Assembly: GCF_004762035.2 (NCBI RefSeq)
Contig: NZ_SIJK02000055.1
Location: forward strand, 1 to 34,251
Source: Candidatus Chloroploca mongolica
Lineage (GTDB): Bacteria > Chloroflexota > Chloroflexia > Chloroflexales > Chloroflexaceae
Direction of reading: 5' to 3'
Length of the DNA stretch: 34,251 nucleotides
Below the pieces are notes generated by a model. That model was not told where the DNA came from. It was given only the letters and a program-made list of their open reading frames with translations, and did no database searches. Both the position numbers and the translations under genes were made by a program. Shown here piece by piece: positions 24,038 through 31,997 of the stretch; the first letter of the stretch is position 1, and every line of letters starts with the position of its first letter.

Positions 24038-27000
24038 ATGAAGCTCAGCGCTGACAATCAGAGCCTGCTACACCAGGCACGCAGCCCCAAGGCCGTGGAG
24101 CGCGGCGATGCTGATCTGCCGGCGCGGCGGGCGGAGTTGCAGCCTGGGTCGCGGCTGTTTTTGCAGCGGTTTGTGGGGAATGGGGGGGTGCAGGCACAAA
24201 CCTCTGTTGCATCGGTGCCACCAGCACGCCCGCAAAACACAGCTACAGAGCCAAGGCCACCTACCCCACTGCAACAACGTATGATTGAGGAGGCACGCGC
24301 AGCGGCCTCGATCTGCTGCCAGATAGCTTACCAGCGGGCTGCCGGCCTTGCAGAGCCGCGAGAGCGCTGGAGCGCAACCGCACGATCTTTGGCACGACAG
24401 CTCCTCGGCATCACCTGGCCGGATCTGGATTGGATCGCCAGTGTGATCGGCGAGATGCGCGATCGTATCTCTGCTCCTAGCCTGGCCTTTCGTGATGCAT
24501 CCGGGCATCCAATGTGTGGCGCCAGGGAAGGATATGTGATCGGTAGCCAGCCCTCCATCTACCTTTGTGAGGCATTTTTCAACGAGACGCTGGAGCGCCG
24601 CATACAAACCCTCATTCACGAGGCGGCCCATCGCGCCGGGATTGGAGAAGCGACAAAAGAGGAGTACTGTCCGATCTTCGACTGTGCTACACCCTGTGGA
24701 GGATCGGAGACCGCCGATGCATGGGCACATTATATCCACTGTCTCAGTGGGCAGCGGGCCGAGCAGGGCGAAGTGATCGACGGGAGGAGCAAGGCTCATG
24801 CAAGACAGCTCCCACACCCCCCGGCTTCCGACAAAGGCCATCTGCAACGCCGTGCGGCTAGCCCGTCCGAAGCCACCGCTGTCCCACCCATCGTCCACGA
24901 CGTGCTGCGCTCGCCAGGCCAACCGCTCGACGCGGCCACGCGCACCTTTATGGAGCCACGCTTCGGCCAGGACTTCGCGCAGGTGCGGGTACACACCGAT
25001 GCGCGGGCAGCCGCGTCGGCGCGGGCGGTGAATGCCCTGGCCTACACCGTGGGCCGCAATGTGGTCTTCGGGGCAGGTCAGTACGCGCCGGGGACGACCG
25101 AGGGGCGTCGGCTGATGGCCCACGAGCTGACGCATGTGGTGCAGCAGCAGGACAATCCGGCAGAAATCATGCAGCAGGCTGGTCACCTTCCTAGCGACCC
25201 CTTCGAACAAGAAGCCGAACAGGTAGCCGAGCAGATTGTGCTTCCAGCAGCGTCTGCGTCACCTCTACGCTCAATCTCACGGTCGCCGACTGCGATGCGC
25301 CGTCAGGCGGTTGCGCTTGACCCGGCCAGGCAGTCACCCTCGCTTATCCAACCTGCTTCAACACCACAAGTGCTTGAGTCGGTCTCTCAGGCTCTTCGTA
25401 CTGAGGCCAATAAGGATGCTCACTGGATCAAGCAGATCCTACAGAGTAACGAATGGCTAGCACCGTGGAATGAAGACGCCATAATGGAAGTTGTTGCCAA
25501 GTGGATGCGCAAGCCTCTGGAGAATGGCAGCCGGCTCACACCATTTGACTACCTGATCAACGCCTTACGAAATGTAACGTTTGAGGTTGGTTGGATAACC
25601 AAGCAGCATACAGGCGCGTTTGATCAACTCTTTAGCCGCCTGAGCCCTGCCAAGATCACCCAATTCAAGAGATGGATGCAGAGTAGAGGTCGTATCTTCA
25701 GAAACGAGCAGGCTATTGAAGAAGTAAAGCTGGAAATCTCTAAAGAGGACGTGATAAGGGGCGTCAAAGTAGGTGGAGAGCTTGCACTAGCCGTCGGTAG
25801 CGGCGGCACAAGTGTCTTAGGCAGGATTCTGCTCTGGCTTGCAACCGAGTTACCCGAGATCTACGCCAAAGCTCACATGATTCTCGATACAGTCAATGCG
25901 ATTCAGACGACCCGGCTCGATGATCTCCAACAGATCGTTAGCGCCAAAGGGATTGGCAATCTCCTTGTAAAGGCGCTCTTCGGCGAGGTTCAGGGACTGC
26001 CAGATCTGCCTTTGGCAGCCAAGGAACAGGAGGAGACAGAGAAGGAACCCGCCGCAGAGCGTGGGGGGAAGGGCTTGACGGGGATGCTTCGTGCCCTGAT
26101 GAAACTTGTCCGTACGTTGAAGAAGGTGTACAACCGGGTCATGGAGTATGTTCATAAGGGCCTAACTAGCATCAATATTACCCGCAAGAGTTGGTTCTCA
26201 CCACTCGCGATGGCCTACAGTGCGATCGTTAGTGCAATCGAAGCGATCAGCGATCCTGCGGTAGTATTGCGCCAGATGGTCGGCAAACTGCGCGAGGTGG
26301 TAAGTAATTTCTTCCATGGTATTCGTGGAAGGTTCGACACGATAGCCAGCGAGATCAAAGCTCAGATTACATTTTTGGTCCAACCCGCTCGTATACTCTC
26401 TATGCTGGCTGACCAGGCCGTAGAATGGGTGCTTAACCTCTTAATCACCCATCCACCGACGGAGGCTCTTAAGCAGGTTTTTACAATCATTCAGGGGGTG
26501 AGCGGCAAATCGATAATCCAGCTAGTTCGCGAGAACTTCAGGTTCGCCGATGACCTTATCAAGGAGGTGGCCGATTCAGACACGGTTAAACGACTGATCC
26601 AGCCACTAAAGCCACCAGTATCTCGCATCGTTGGTGCTGTCGATGATGTGGTCACACGCGCTGGTAATTTGACCAGCGGTGCCGAGAATAAAGCACTGGG
26701 CATATTGACCGACGGAGTGGGCATGGTCAAAGAGTTGACAGGCATCGATCCTGTACGTCCTATTGGTACCGAAGGTGCTCCGCCCCAACCGGCCCGGACG
26801 CAGCGAACAGCACGGGAGGCAGAGAGTGGTCAGCAGGGAGCCCCTTCGTCCCTCACCGAGTTTCTGGCCGTGTTAAAAGCGGGCTTCCATAGCCGCCTGC
26901 TGGAGATCGGTGGGCGCCTTCTTGCCGAGAAGGCCACGGCTCTTGGAAAGGCTAGTTTAGAAAAGGGCACCGCAGTGGCAAAGGGCTTCGCTGGAAAGAT

Positions 27001-27841
27001 TAAGGGTGTGGTGTTGGGAGAAAAGGTGCCGTTTGCCGTTCTTGGTGAGCACCATGAGCTATGGGTCGAGAAGCAAGATAGAGAGGTGTTCATTTTTGTC
27101 GCCAGCCAGAAAATGGAGATCCTCCAAAAGATCGAGGCCTATAAGTATGCGATCAATGACATCAAAGATGCTAAGAAGAAACAGGAAGCGATGGCATTAT
27201 TCAGTGAGCTTGAGACGTTAAGTCGAGAGGTGAGGTTTGCTGCAAAAACGAAGAATATCGCATCGCCCAAGCGAATACGCATGACAAAGATTCTTGCAGT
27301 GATAGACAAGACACTGGAAAAGAGGTTTAAAAGTGCCCGATCTGCAACACAATTCGCGGCCAAGGAGAACGCTGTGACCAATCCAACCACTGGTGAAGCT
27401 CTTATCGTAAGTAAGGTAGGCAAGGCAATACCACGGGGTCGTCTTGAAGAAAATATGGAGGGAGCAACAGCAGTGGGTCTTCCTGGCTGGCATAGAGCAC
27501 ACCTAGTGGGGCCTGGCACGGGTAAAGAATTTCACACTGGGATCATGTATGCGACGAGATCGTATAATCTTTCCTACCACAAATACTTAGAAAATACGAT
27601 GAGAGGTGTTGCAGAGGTTTTGAAAAATAATTTCGACATGGAAGTATGGCAAAGATGTCGGGCAATGCCTACAACAGCAAACAAATTCCAAATACATTGG
27701 GGAAGATACGAAATATTTACCGACGACGGGAATCTGCTGGAAGACTATACCATAACGGAACGGGGTAATTCAAAAAATCCGAAGGTTGACGAAAATTACT
27801 CAGAAGGCTGGAAAGGCCTCGCCCAAGCTTTCAGAAAGTAA
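24038..27841 (+). CDS. DUF4157 effector with Asp-zincin-like protease motif and C-terminal toxin-like domain
   Basis: The product has 1267 residues. Residues about 120-245 resemble an Asp-zincin metallopeptidase: H194-E-A-A-H198 in LIHEAAHRAGIG, then several Cys, then D227 in SETADAWAHY. Residues 280-372 are DUF4157 (ending MAHELTHVVQQ, H362-E-L-T-H366), a domain that marks eCIS cargo. It is internal here, whereas it is usually N-terminal. The long middle is helical with a few hydrophobic stretches. The C-terminal 130 residues (GWHRAHLVGPG at 1150-1160, GIMYATRSYNL) resemble polymorphic-toxin nuclease-like tips. The last 250 bases are notably AT-rich, so the tip may be a recent graft. No immunity gene follows; the next gene is structural and starts 50 bases later. 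Confidence 0.8.
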   Translation: MKLSADNQSLLHQARSPKAVERGDADLPARRAELQPGSRLFLQRFVGNGGVQAQTSVASVPPARPQNTATEPRPPTPLQQRMIEEARAAASICCQIAYQRAAGLAEPRERWSATARSLARQLLGITWPDLDWIASVIGEMRDRISAPSLAFRDASGHPMCGAREGYVIGSQPSIYLCEAFFNETLERRIQTLIHEAAHRAGIGEATKEEYCPIFDCATPCGGSETADAWAHYIHCLSGQRAEQGEVIDGRSKAHARQLPHPPASDKGHLQRRAASPSEATAVPPIVHDVLRSPGQPLDAATRTFMEPRFGQDFAQVRVHTDARAAASARAVNALAYTVGRNVVFGAGQYAPGTTEGRRLMAHELTHVVQQQDNPAEIMQQAGHLPSDPFEQEAEQVAEQIVLPAASASPLRSISRSPTAMRRQAVALDPARQSPSLIQPASTPQVLESVSQALRTEANKDAHWIKQILQSNEWLAPWNEDAIMEVVAKWMRKPLENGSRLTPFDYLINALRNVTFEVGWITKQHTGAFDQLFSRLSPAKITQFKRWMQSRGRIFRNEQAIEEVKLEISKEDVIRGVKVGGELALAVGSGGTSVLGRILLWLATELPEIYAKAHMILDTVNAIQTTRLDDLQQIVSAKGIGNLLVKALFGEVQGLPDLPLAAKEQEETEKEPAAERGGKGLTGMLRALMKLVRTLKKVYNRVMEYVHKGLTSINITRKSWFSPLAMAYSAIVSAIEAISDPAVVLRQMVGKLREVVSNFFHGIRGRFDTIASEIKAQITFLVQPARILSMLADQAVEWVLNLLITHPPTEALKQVFTIIQGVSGKSIIQLVRENFRFADDLIKEVADSDTVKRLIQPLKPPVSRIVGAVDDVVTRAGNLTSGAENKALGILTDGVGMVKELTGIDPVRPIGTEGAPPQPARTQRTAREAESGQQGAPSSLTEFLAVLKAGFHSRLLEIGGRLLAEKATALGKASLEKGTAVAKGFAGKIKGVVLGEKVPFAVLGEHHELWVEKQDREVFIFVASQKMEILQKIEAYKYAINDIKDAKKKQEAMALFSELETLSREVRFAAKTKNIASPKRIRMTKILAVIDKTLEKRFKSARSATQFAAKENAVTNPTTGEALIVSKVGKAIPRGRLEENMEGATAVGLPGWHRAHLVGPGTGKEFHTGIMYATRSYNLSYHKYLENTMRGVAEVLKNNFDMEVWQRCRAMPTTANKFQIHWGRYEIFTDDGNLLEDYTITERGNSKNPKVDENYSEGWKGLAQAFRK

Positions 27842-27891
27842 AATGTATACCTTCGACTGCATAATTCGTGAAAGGGGACCTTACCCAACCT

Positions 27892-28602
27892 ATGCCCAAC
27901 CCCATCACTAACCACCCCCGCGGTACCCGTGGCGCCTTCGTCGAGTACAGCCTTGGCCCGCCGCCGCTGATCGTGCCGTTCCAGTTCAACCCGCTGCAGC
28001 TCCAGCGTAGCCGCAGCCTGGGCTTTGATGCGCCCGGCGCGACGTCGCTCGATGTGAAGGCAGGCAAGTTGAGCGGAGACCAGGTGCGCAAATTGCACCA
28101 GACCCAGGCCAATCTGCTGGATCTCCAGGCGGAGCAGCAGGTCACGGTGCAGGAGGAGTCACTCAGCCTGGAGATTCGCCTCGATGCCACCGACGGCATC
28201 GATGAGGGGAACGCGGTCGCCGCTCGCTTCGGCATCGCCCCCCAAATCGCTATCCTCGAGCAGATGGTGACGCCGCGCGAAGGCACGCTGCTGGGCGAGG
28301 TTCTGAAGAAGGTCGCAGGCGTTAGCAAACGTTTCAGCTACACCAGCGGGCCGAACCCGCCACTGATCCTCTTCGTCTGGGGCAGCCGCTGGGTGCTGCC
28401 GGTGAATATCAACACTATGACTATCACCGAGAGTGAGTTCAATCTGGCGCTTTACCCGTTGCGGGCTACGGTTGCGCTGACCCTGACGGTGATCGAGGGG
28501 CCGAATGGGGCCTCAAAGGGCTCGCTGCGCACGCGTGAGGCCCTGGCGGCGATGGGCATGGCCAGTGTCGTCAATGTAACCGATGTGATTATCCCAGGAT
28601 AG
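27892..28602 (+). CDS. CIS tube-initiator/adaptor protein (CIS tube protein family, Afp6-like position)
   Basis: The product is about 236 residues. Near the N-terminus VPFQFNPLQLQRSRS is the hallmark of the contractile injection system tube-protein family. Further on are SLEIRLDATDGID and ILFVWGSRWVLPVNINTMTITESEFN, which belong to a barrel-like fold that joins tube and baseplate. ATG 27892 is chosen, although AAGGGG at 27871-27876 is rather far upstream; GTG 27868 in the same frame is an alternative. The LysM gene follows after only four bases, the same order as in other eCIS loci. It likely forms the first ring below the tube. Confidence 0.75.
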   Translation: MPNPITNHPRGTRGAFVEYSLGPPPLIVPFQFNPLQLQRSRSLGFDAPGATSLDVKAGKLSGDQVRKLHQTQANLLDLQAEQQVTVQEESLSLEIRLDATDGIDEGNAVAARFGIAPQIAILEQMVTPREGTLLGEVLKKVAGVSKRFSYTSGPNPPLILFVWGSRWVLPVNINTMTITESEFNLALYPLRATVALTLTVIEGPNGASKGSLRTREALAAMGMASVVNVTDVIIPG

Positions 28603-28606
28603 GCTG

Positions 28607-29395
28607 ATGTTTACGAAGGGCTCACGCTATCGCAAGTTGCCCGAGGTGACGGCGTCCGACGCGCGCGGTCGCGTGCTTCGCTCGATCGCGTTGCGCCCGC
28701 TGCCGCGCACCGAGGGGGCACTGCTCCACACGGTGCGACAGGGCGAGCGCCACGACCTGCTAGCCAACCGCTATTTTCGCCAGCCGCGCAAGTGGTGGCA
28801 GATCTGCGACGCCAACCCGGAATTCCTCTCGCCGCTGGCGCTGCTTGGCCAGGAGCCGATCAGTGTCGCGACCTTCGCGCTGGCGGCGGCGCCCCTTGGC
28901 AGCCTTCCCTCTGAACTCGCGGGTGAACTGGAGCACGACACCCCTTCTGAGCTACTGCGCCAGGCCTGCATCGATCTGGGTGTTGTGCTCTCGGAGAGCG
29001 CCACGCTCACCAGGCACGACCAGCGTGGTAGGTGGTGGATTGCCGACGAGCCTGCCGGCTCGTATCTGGTCGCCGATGTAAGCGATGGACTCGATGTGTA
29101 CCTTGAGCAGTTTCCCTGGGCGGCGCTGCTGGCACTACTAGAGGCAACCGTAGGTGTGGAACAGATCATGGTCACGGATGAACTCCAGACCGAGGTGGAG
29201 TCGTGGGATGCCGCCCTGATCGCCATAGACCGCCACATCCGCTCGGTGCAGGTGACCTTTAACCGCATGAATGTCACCGCTGAGCAACTGGCCGAAGCGA
29301 TGAATACGCAGATCCCTGGCCTTGTGGCAGGTAGGCCAGAGCAGATCAGCAGGGTCGGCAAGCAGATCGCCATCCCGTCGGATCTGCCAGTCTGA
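28607..29395 (+). CDS. LysM-domain baseplate protein (Afp7/Pvc7-like)
   Basis: The protein has 262 residues. After a basic N-terminal strand (GSRYRKLPEV), residues about 40-85 have a LysM-like pattern (LHTVRQGERHDLLANRYFRQPRKWWQICDAN), followed by a Pro/Ala-rich turn. The remainder (DLGVVLSESATLTRHDQRG, AGSYLVADVSDGL, VEQIMVTDELQTEVESWDAALIAIDRH) is a structured domain with no motif I recognise. In eCIS, this class sits between adaptor and hub proteins and clamps the baseplate, and its LysM is probably structural and not peptidoglycan-binding. The gene lies between the adaptor and hub genes, as expected. Confidence 0.8.
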   Translation: MFTKGSRYRKLPEVTASDARGRVLRSIALRPLPRTEGALLHTVRQGERHDLLANRYFRQPRKWWQICDANPEFLSPLALLGQEPISVATFALAAAPLGSLPSELAGELEHDTPSELLRQACIDLGVVLSESATLTRHDQRGRWWIADEPAGSYLVADVSDGLDVYLEQFPWAALLALLEATVGVEQIMVTDELQTEVESWDAALIAIDRHIRSVQVTFNRMNVTAEQLAEAMNTQIPGLVAGRPEQISRVGKQIAIPSDLPV

Positions 29396-29432
29396 TCGCC
29401 CATAGCTCGACGTCGCATAGCAGGAATATCTT

Positions 29433-30551
29433 ATGGAGCGCGAGTATCTCTCAATCGTGATCGATGGCGAGGAGGCCGCCGACCTCTACGCGGATCTGTG
29501 CAGCCTGGAGGTGGAGCTAGACGACGATCTGGCCGCTCAGTTCCGTCTGCGCCTGAGCATCGATCGCGAGCGGGATGGGAGCTGGCGCTACCTCGATGAC
29601 GAGCGGCTGCGGGTCTGGCGACAGGTCACGATCAGCGCCGGCCTGGGCGATGAGTTGGAGGAGCTGATCGACGGTTATATCACCCATGTGCGCCCGGCCT
29701 TCGACCCTGACCCGGCACAGTGTACGCTCGAGATCTGGGGGATGGATCGCAGCGTCTTACTCGACCGCGAGGAGCAGTTGCGCGCCTGGCCGAATAAGAA
29801 GGATAGCGATATTGCTACCGAGATCTTCGACGGCTATGCGCTGCTGCCGGCAAACCGAGACGCCGAGATCGAAGACACGACGCTGGTCCACGACGAGAAG
29901 GTCTCGACGATCATCCAGCGCGAGACCGCCATGCAGTTCTTGCGCCGCCTCGCCGCACGCAACGGCTTCGTCTGCTATGTCGAAAACGGCGCCGGCTACT
30001 TCCGCTCGCCGCAACTCGACGCGCCACCCCAGCCGGTGCTGGCGGTTCACTTTGGTTCCGAAGAGACCAACGTGGAGCGCTTCACCCTGGAGGTCAATGC
30101 GCTCACGCCGACCGAGGTGGCGATGTGCCAGATCGACCGGTTGAACAAAGCGGTGCTGAGCGTGGGCGCAGCCGCGAGCCGGCAACACGCCCTGGGTAGT
30201 AACGATGCGGCGAACCTGCTCGCTCCCGGCATCGCCCCCGGCCTGATCGTCGCGCAGGCTGCGACGACAGGCACACCGGAATTGAGCGCGCTCTGTCAGG
30301 GGCTCTACCATCAGGCCGAGTGGTTTGTGACCGGCGAGGGCGAGGTTAACGCCAACCGCTACGGGCACGTGCTCAGGCCACGGCGCACCGTGACGATCAA
30401 GGGTATCGGCGAGAGCTACAGCGGGGTCTATTACGTCACCCATGTAACCCACCGCTTTGGCGAGAGCGGCTACAGCCAGCATTTCCGGGTCAAGCGCAAC
30501 GCGCTGATGCCAGGTGGCTCGGAAGACTTCGCGCCCACAGAGGAGATCTAA
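29433..30551 (+). CDS. Baseplate hub protein, phage late-control gpD/T4 gp27-like
   Basis: The protein has 372 residues. The N-terminal LSIVIDGEEAADLYADLCSLEVELDDDLAAQFRLRLS and the C-terminal VTIKGIGESYSGVYYVTHVTHRFGESGYSQHFRVKRN are typical of gp27/gpD-type hub proteins, which trimerise to connect the hexameric tube with the trimeric spike. In VgrG proteins this module is fused to the gp5 spike; here hub and spike are separate genes two bases apart. AGGAA precedes ATG 29433. Confidence 0.85.
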   Translation: MEREYLSIVIDGEEAADLYADLCSLEVELDDDLAAQFRLRLSIDRERDGSWRYLDDERLRVWRQVTISAGLGDELEELIDGYITHVRPAFDPDPAQCTLEIWGMDRSVLLDREEQLRAWPNKKDSDIATEIFDGYALLPANRDAEIEDTTLVHDEKVSTIIQRETAMQFLRRLAARNGFVCYVENGAGYFRSPQLDAPPQPVLAVHFGSEETNVERFTLEVNALTPTEVAMCQIDRLNKAVLSVGAAASRQHALGSNDAANLLAPGIAPGLIVAQAATTGTPELSALCQGLYHQAEWFVTGEGEVNANRYGHVLRPRRTVTIKGIGESYSGVYYVTHVTHRFGESGYSQHFRVKRNALMPGGSEDFAPTEEI

Positions 30552-30553
30552 CG

Positions 30554-31315
30554 ATGAGCATGGAGCAGATCGTCGCCAGTCTGGTCGAGAAGGTCGAGCG
30601 CCGTTTCTATGGCAAGTACCGCGGCCTCGTCGTCGACAACGCCGACCCCGAGCACCTCGGGCGGCTCACGCTACGGGTGCCGAGCGTGCTTGGCGAGCAA
30701 GTCGTCACCGGCTGGGCACTGCCCTGCGTGCCCTATGGCGGCGCTGAAAACCAGGGCTTTCTCTTCATCCCGGAGAAAGGGGCCGGCGTGTGGGTCGAAT
30801 TTGAAGAGGGCGACCTCGAGTTCCCGATCTGGACCGGCACCTTCTGGAGCAGGCCGGGTGGCACCAGCGAACTGCCGAAGCCCAATGATGGTACGCAAGA
30901 GGGTACGGTGCAGCGCCCGCCGACGCGCAAGATCATCAAGACCTTAAAGGGGCACACGATCCAGTTCGAGGATGCGGATGGGAGCGAGATGATCACAATT
31001 GTGGAAGGTGAACACGGGCATGTCATCACGATGGACAAGGATGGTATTACGATCACCGACAGTCAAAATAACCGGATCATTCTTAATGAAGGAAACATCA
31101 CGCTTGAAACAGATGGTATGAAGGTCGGTAGCAAGAGCGCGGCCGAACCCTTTATTCTCGGCAAGACGTTTGCGACCCAGATCACGGACTTTCTTCTCGC
31201 GCTGAGCACCCATACCCATATTGGCAACCTCGGAGCACCTACCTCTCCGCCGACGGCTCCGATCAAACTTGACGTTCAGAGTGCCCTTTCAACGAAACAT
31301 ATGCTCGACGGATAG
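30554..31315 (+). CDS. Baseplate spike protein, gpV/T4 gp5-like, with C-terminal HTH tip motif
   Basis: The protein has 253 residues; AGGAGA at 30541-30546 lies inside the end of the hub gene. Residues about 18-110 are the OB-fold (YRGLVVDNADPEHLGRL, VPYGGAENQGFLFIPEKGAGVWVEFEEGD). After a linker, residues 125-200 carry short beta repeats (GHTIQFEDADGSEMITI, GHVITMDKDGITITDSQ) that build the trimeric beta-helix needle. Near the end, H220-T-H222 is followed by a Pro-rich stretch. P2 gpV-type spikes use such an HxH to bind iron at the tip, so the tip may be built in and no separate PAAR gene is needed. Confidence 0.88.
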   Translation: MSMEQIVASLVEKVERRFYGKYRGLVVDNADPEHLGRLTLRVPSVLGEQVVTGWALPCVPYGGAENQGFLFIPEKGAGVWVEFEEGDLEFPIWTGTFWSRPGGTSELPKPNDGTQEGTVQRPPTRKIIKTLKGHTIQFEDADGSEMITIVEGEHGHVITMDKDGITITDSQNNRIILNEGNITLETDGMKVGSKSAAEPFILGKTFATQITDFLLALSTHTHIGNLGAPTSPPTAPIKLDVQSALSTKHMLDG

Positions 31316-31323
31316 GAGGCAGT

Positions 31324-31629
31324 ATGCCAATCGACGCCGTTACGGAAGAAGCAGGTAAAGGTATGAGCCTGGCTATCTACAAGGAAATCGACAGGCTTCT
31401 TACTCCGCCGCTCTTTGATGCTGTTAAGCAGGCGAGTGGTGACGTCAAAGCGCAAGAAACCCTGGATCAGGCACGAGAGGGATGGAAGGATCTCTCCTCC
31501 GCCATCGCTGCCGGCGTAGTCAATTACATCACCGATCATATGAAGATCGTCGGGGTTCAGATCCAGGTCGATGGCCATCTCTGCATTCAGAGCGACGACG
31601 GCACGGAGCATATCGGATGGAATATTTAA
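31324..31629 (+). CDS. Small CIS-associated protein of unknown function
   Basis: The product has 101 residues starting at ATG 31324, with a good AGGAGG overlapping the stop of the spike gene. The N-terminal two thirds are helical (GKGMSLAIYKEIDRLL, QETLDQAREGWKDLSSAIAAGVVNYITDHMK), and the end is a beta hairpin-like IVGVQIQVDGHLCIQSDDG. I do not recognise a family. In eCIS gene order a PAAR tip often lies near here, but this protein has no PAAR signature. It might be a spike-capping, chaperone or small cargo protein. Its end overlaps the gp25 gene by 13 bases. Confidence 0.65.
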   Translation: MPIDAVTEEAGKGMSLAIYKEIDRLLTPPLFDAVKQASGDVKAQETLDQAREGWKDLSSAIAAGVVNYITDHMKIVGVQIQVDGHLCIQSDDGTEHIGWNI

Positions 31630-31988
31630 CCTCCAGCATCAGCTTCCCCTTCCCCTTCGCCATCACTGACGGGCGCATCAGCGCCAGTGGTGGTGACGAG
31701 GCGCTGCGCGGCAAGATCATCCAGGTGCTCTTCACCGCGCCGGGCGAGCGGGTCAACCTGCCGGAGTTCGGCTGCGGCCTGCTCAACCAGATCTTCGAGC
31801 CGAACGACGGCGTGATCGCCGCGGCGATGGAGTTCACCATCGCGCAGGCCCTGGCCCATTGGTTAGGCGACGAGATCAGCGTGGACGGCGTCGGCGTGAC
31901 CGCCGAGGGTGAACTGATCACCGTCGAGATAGTCTATACGCGCCGGCGCGACCTGGCCCGCCAGGCAGTACGGCTACATTTCAGATAG
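31617..31988 (+). CDS. Baseplate wedge protein, gp25/GPW family
   Basis: The protein has 123 residues starting at ATG 31617, which overlaps the upstream gene in another frame. ISFPFPFAITDGRI, LRGKIIQVLFTAPGERVNLPEFGCGLLNQIFEPND and the C-terminal beta strands (LITVEIVYTRRRDLA) are diagnostic for gp25. In particular the PGER-x-x-x-P-x-FG-x-G-L motif corresponds to the conserved loop that nucleates sheath assembly. It works with gpJ and gpI to form the wedge. Confidence 0.9.
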   Translation: MEYLTSSISFPFPFAITDGRISASGGDEALRGKIIQVLFTAPGERVNLPEFGCGLLNQIFEPNDGVIAAAMEFTIAQALAHWLGDEISVDGVGVTAEGELITVEIVYTRRRDLARQAVRLHFR

Positions 31989-31997
31989 AGGTGCGCA

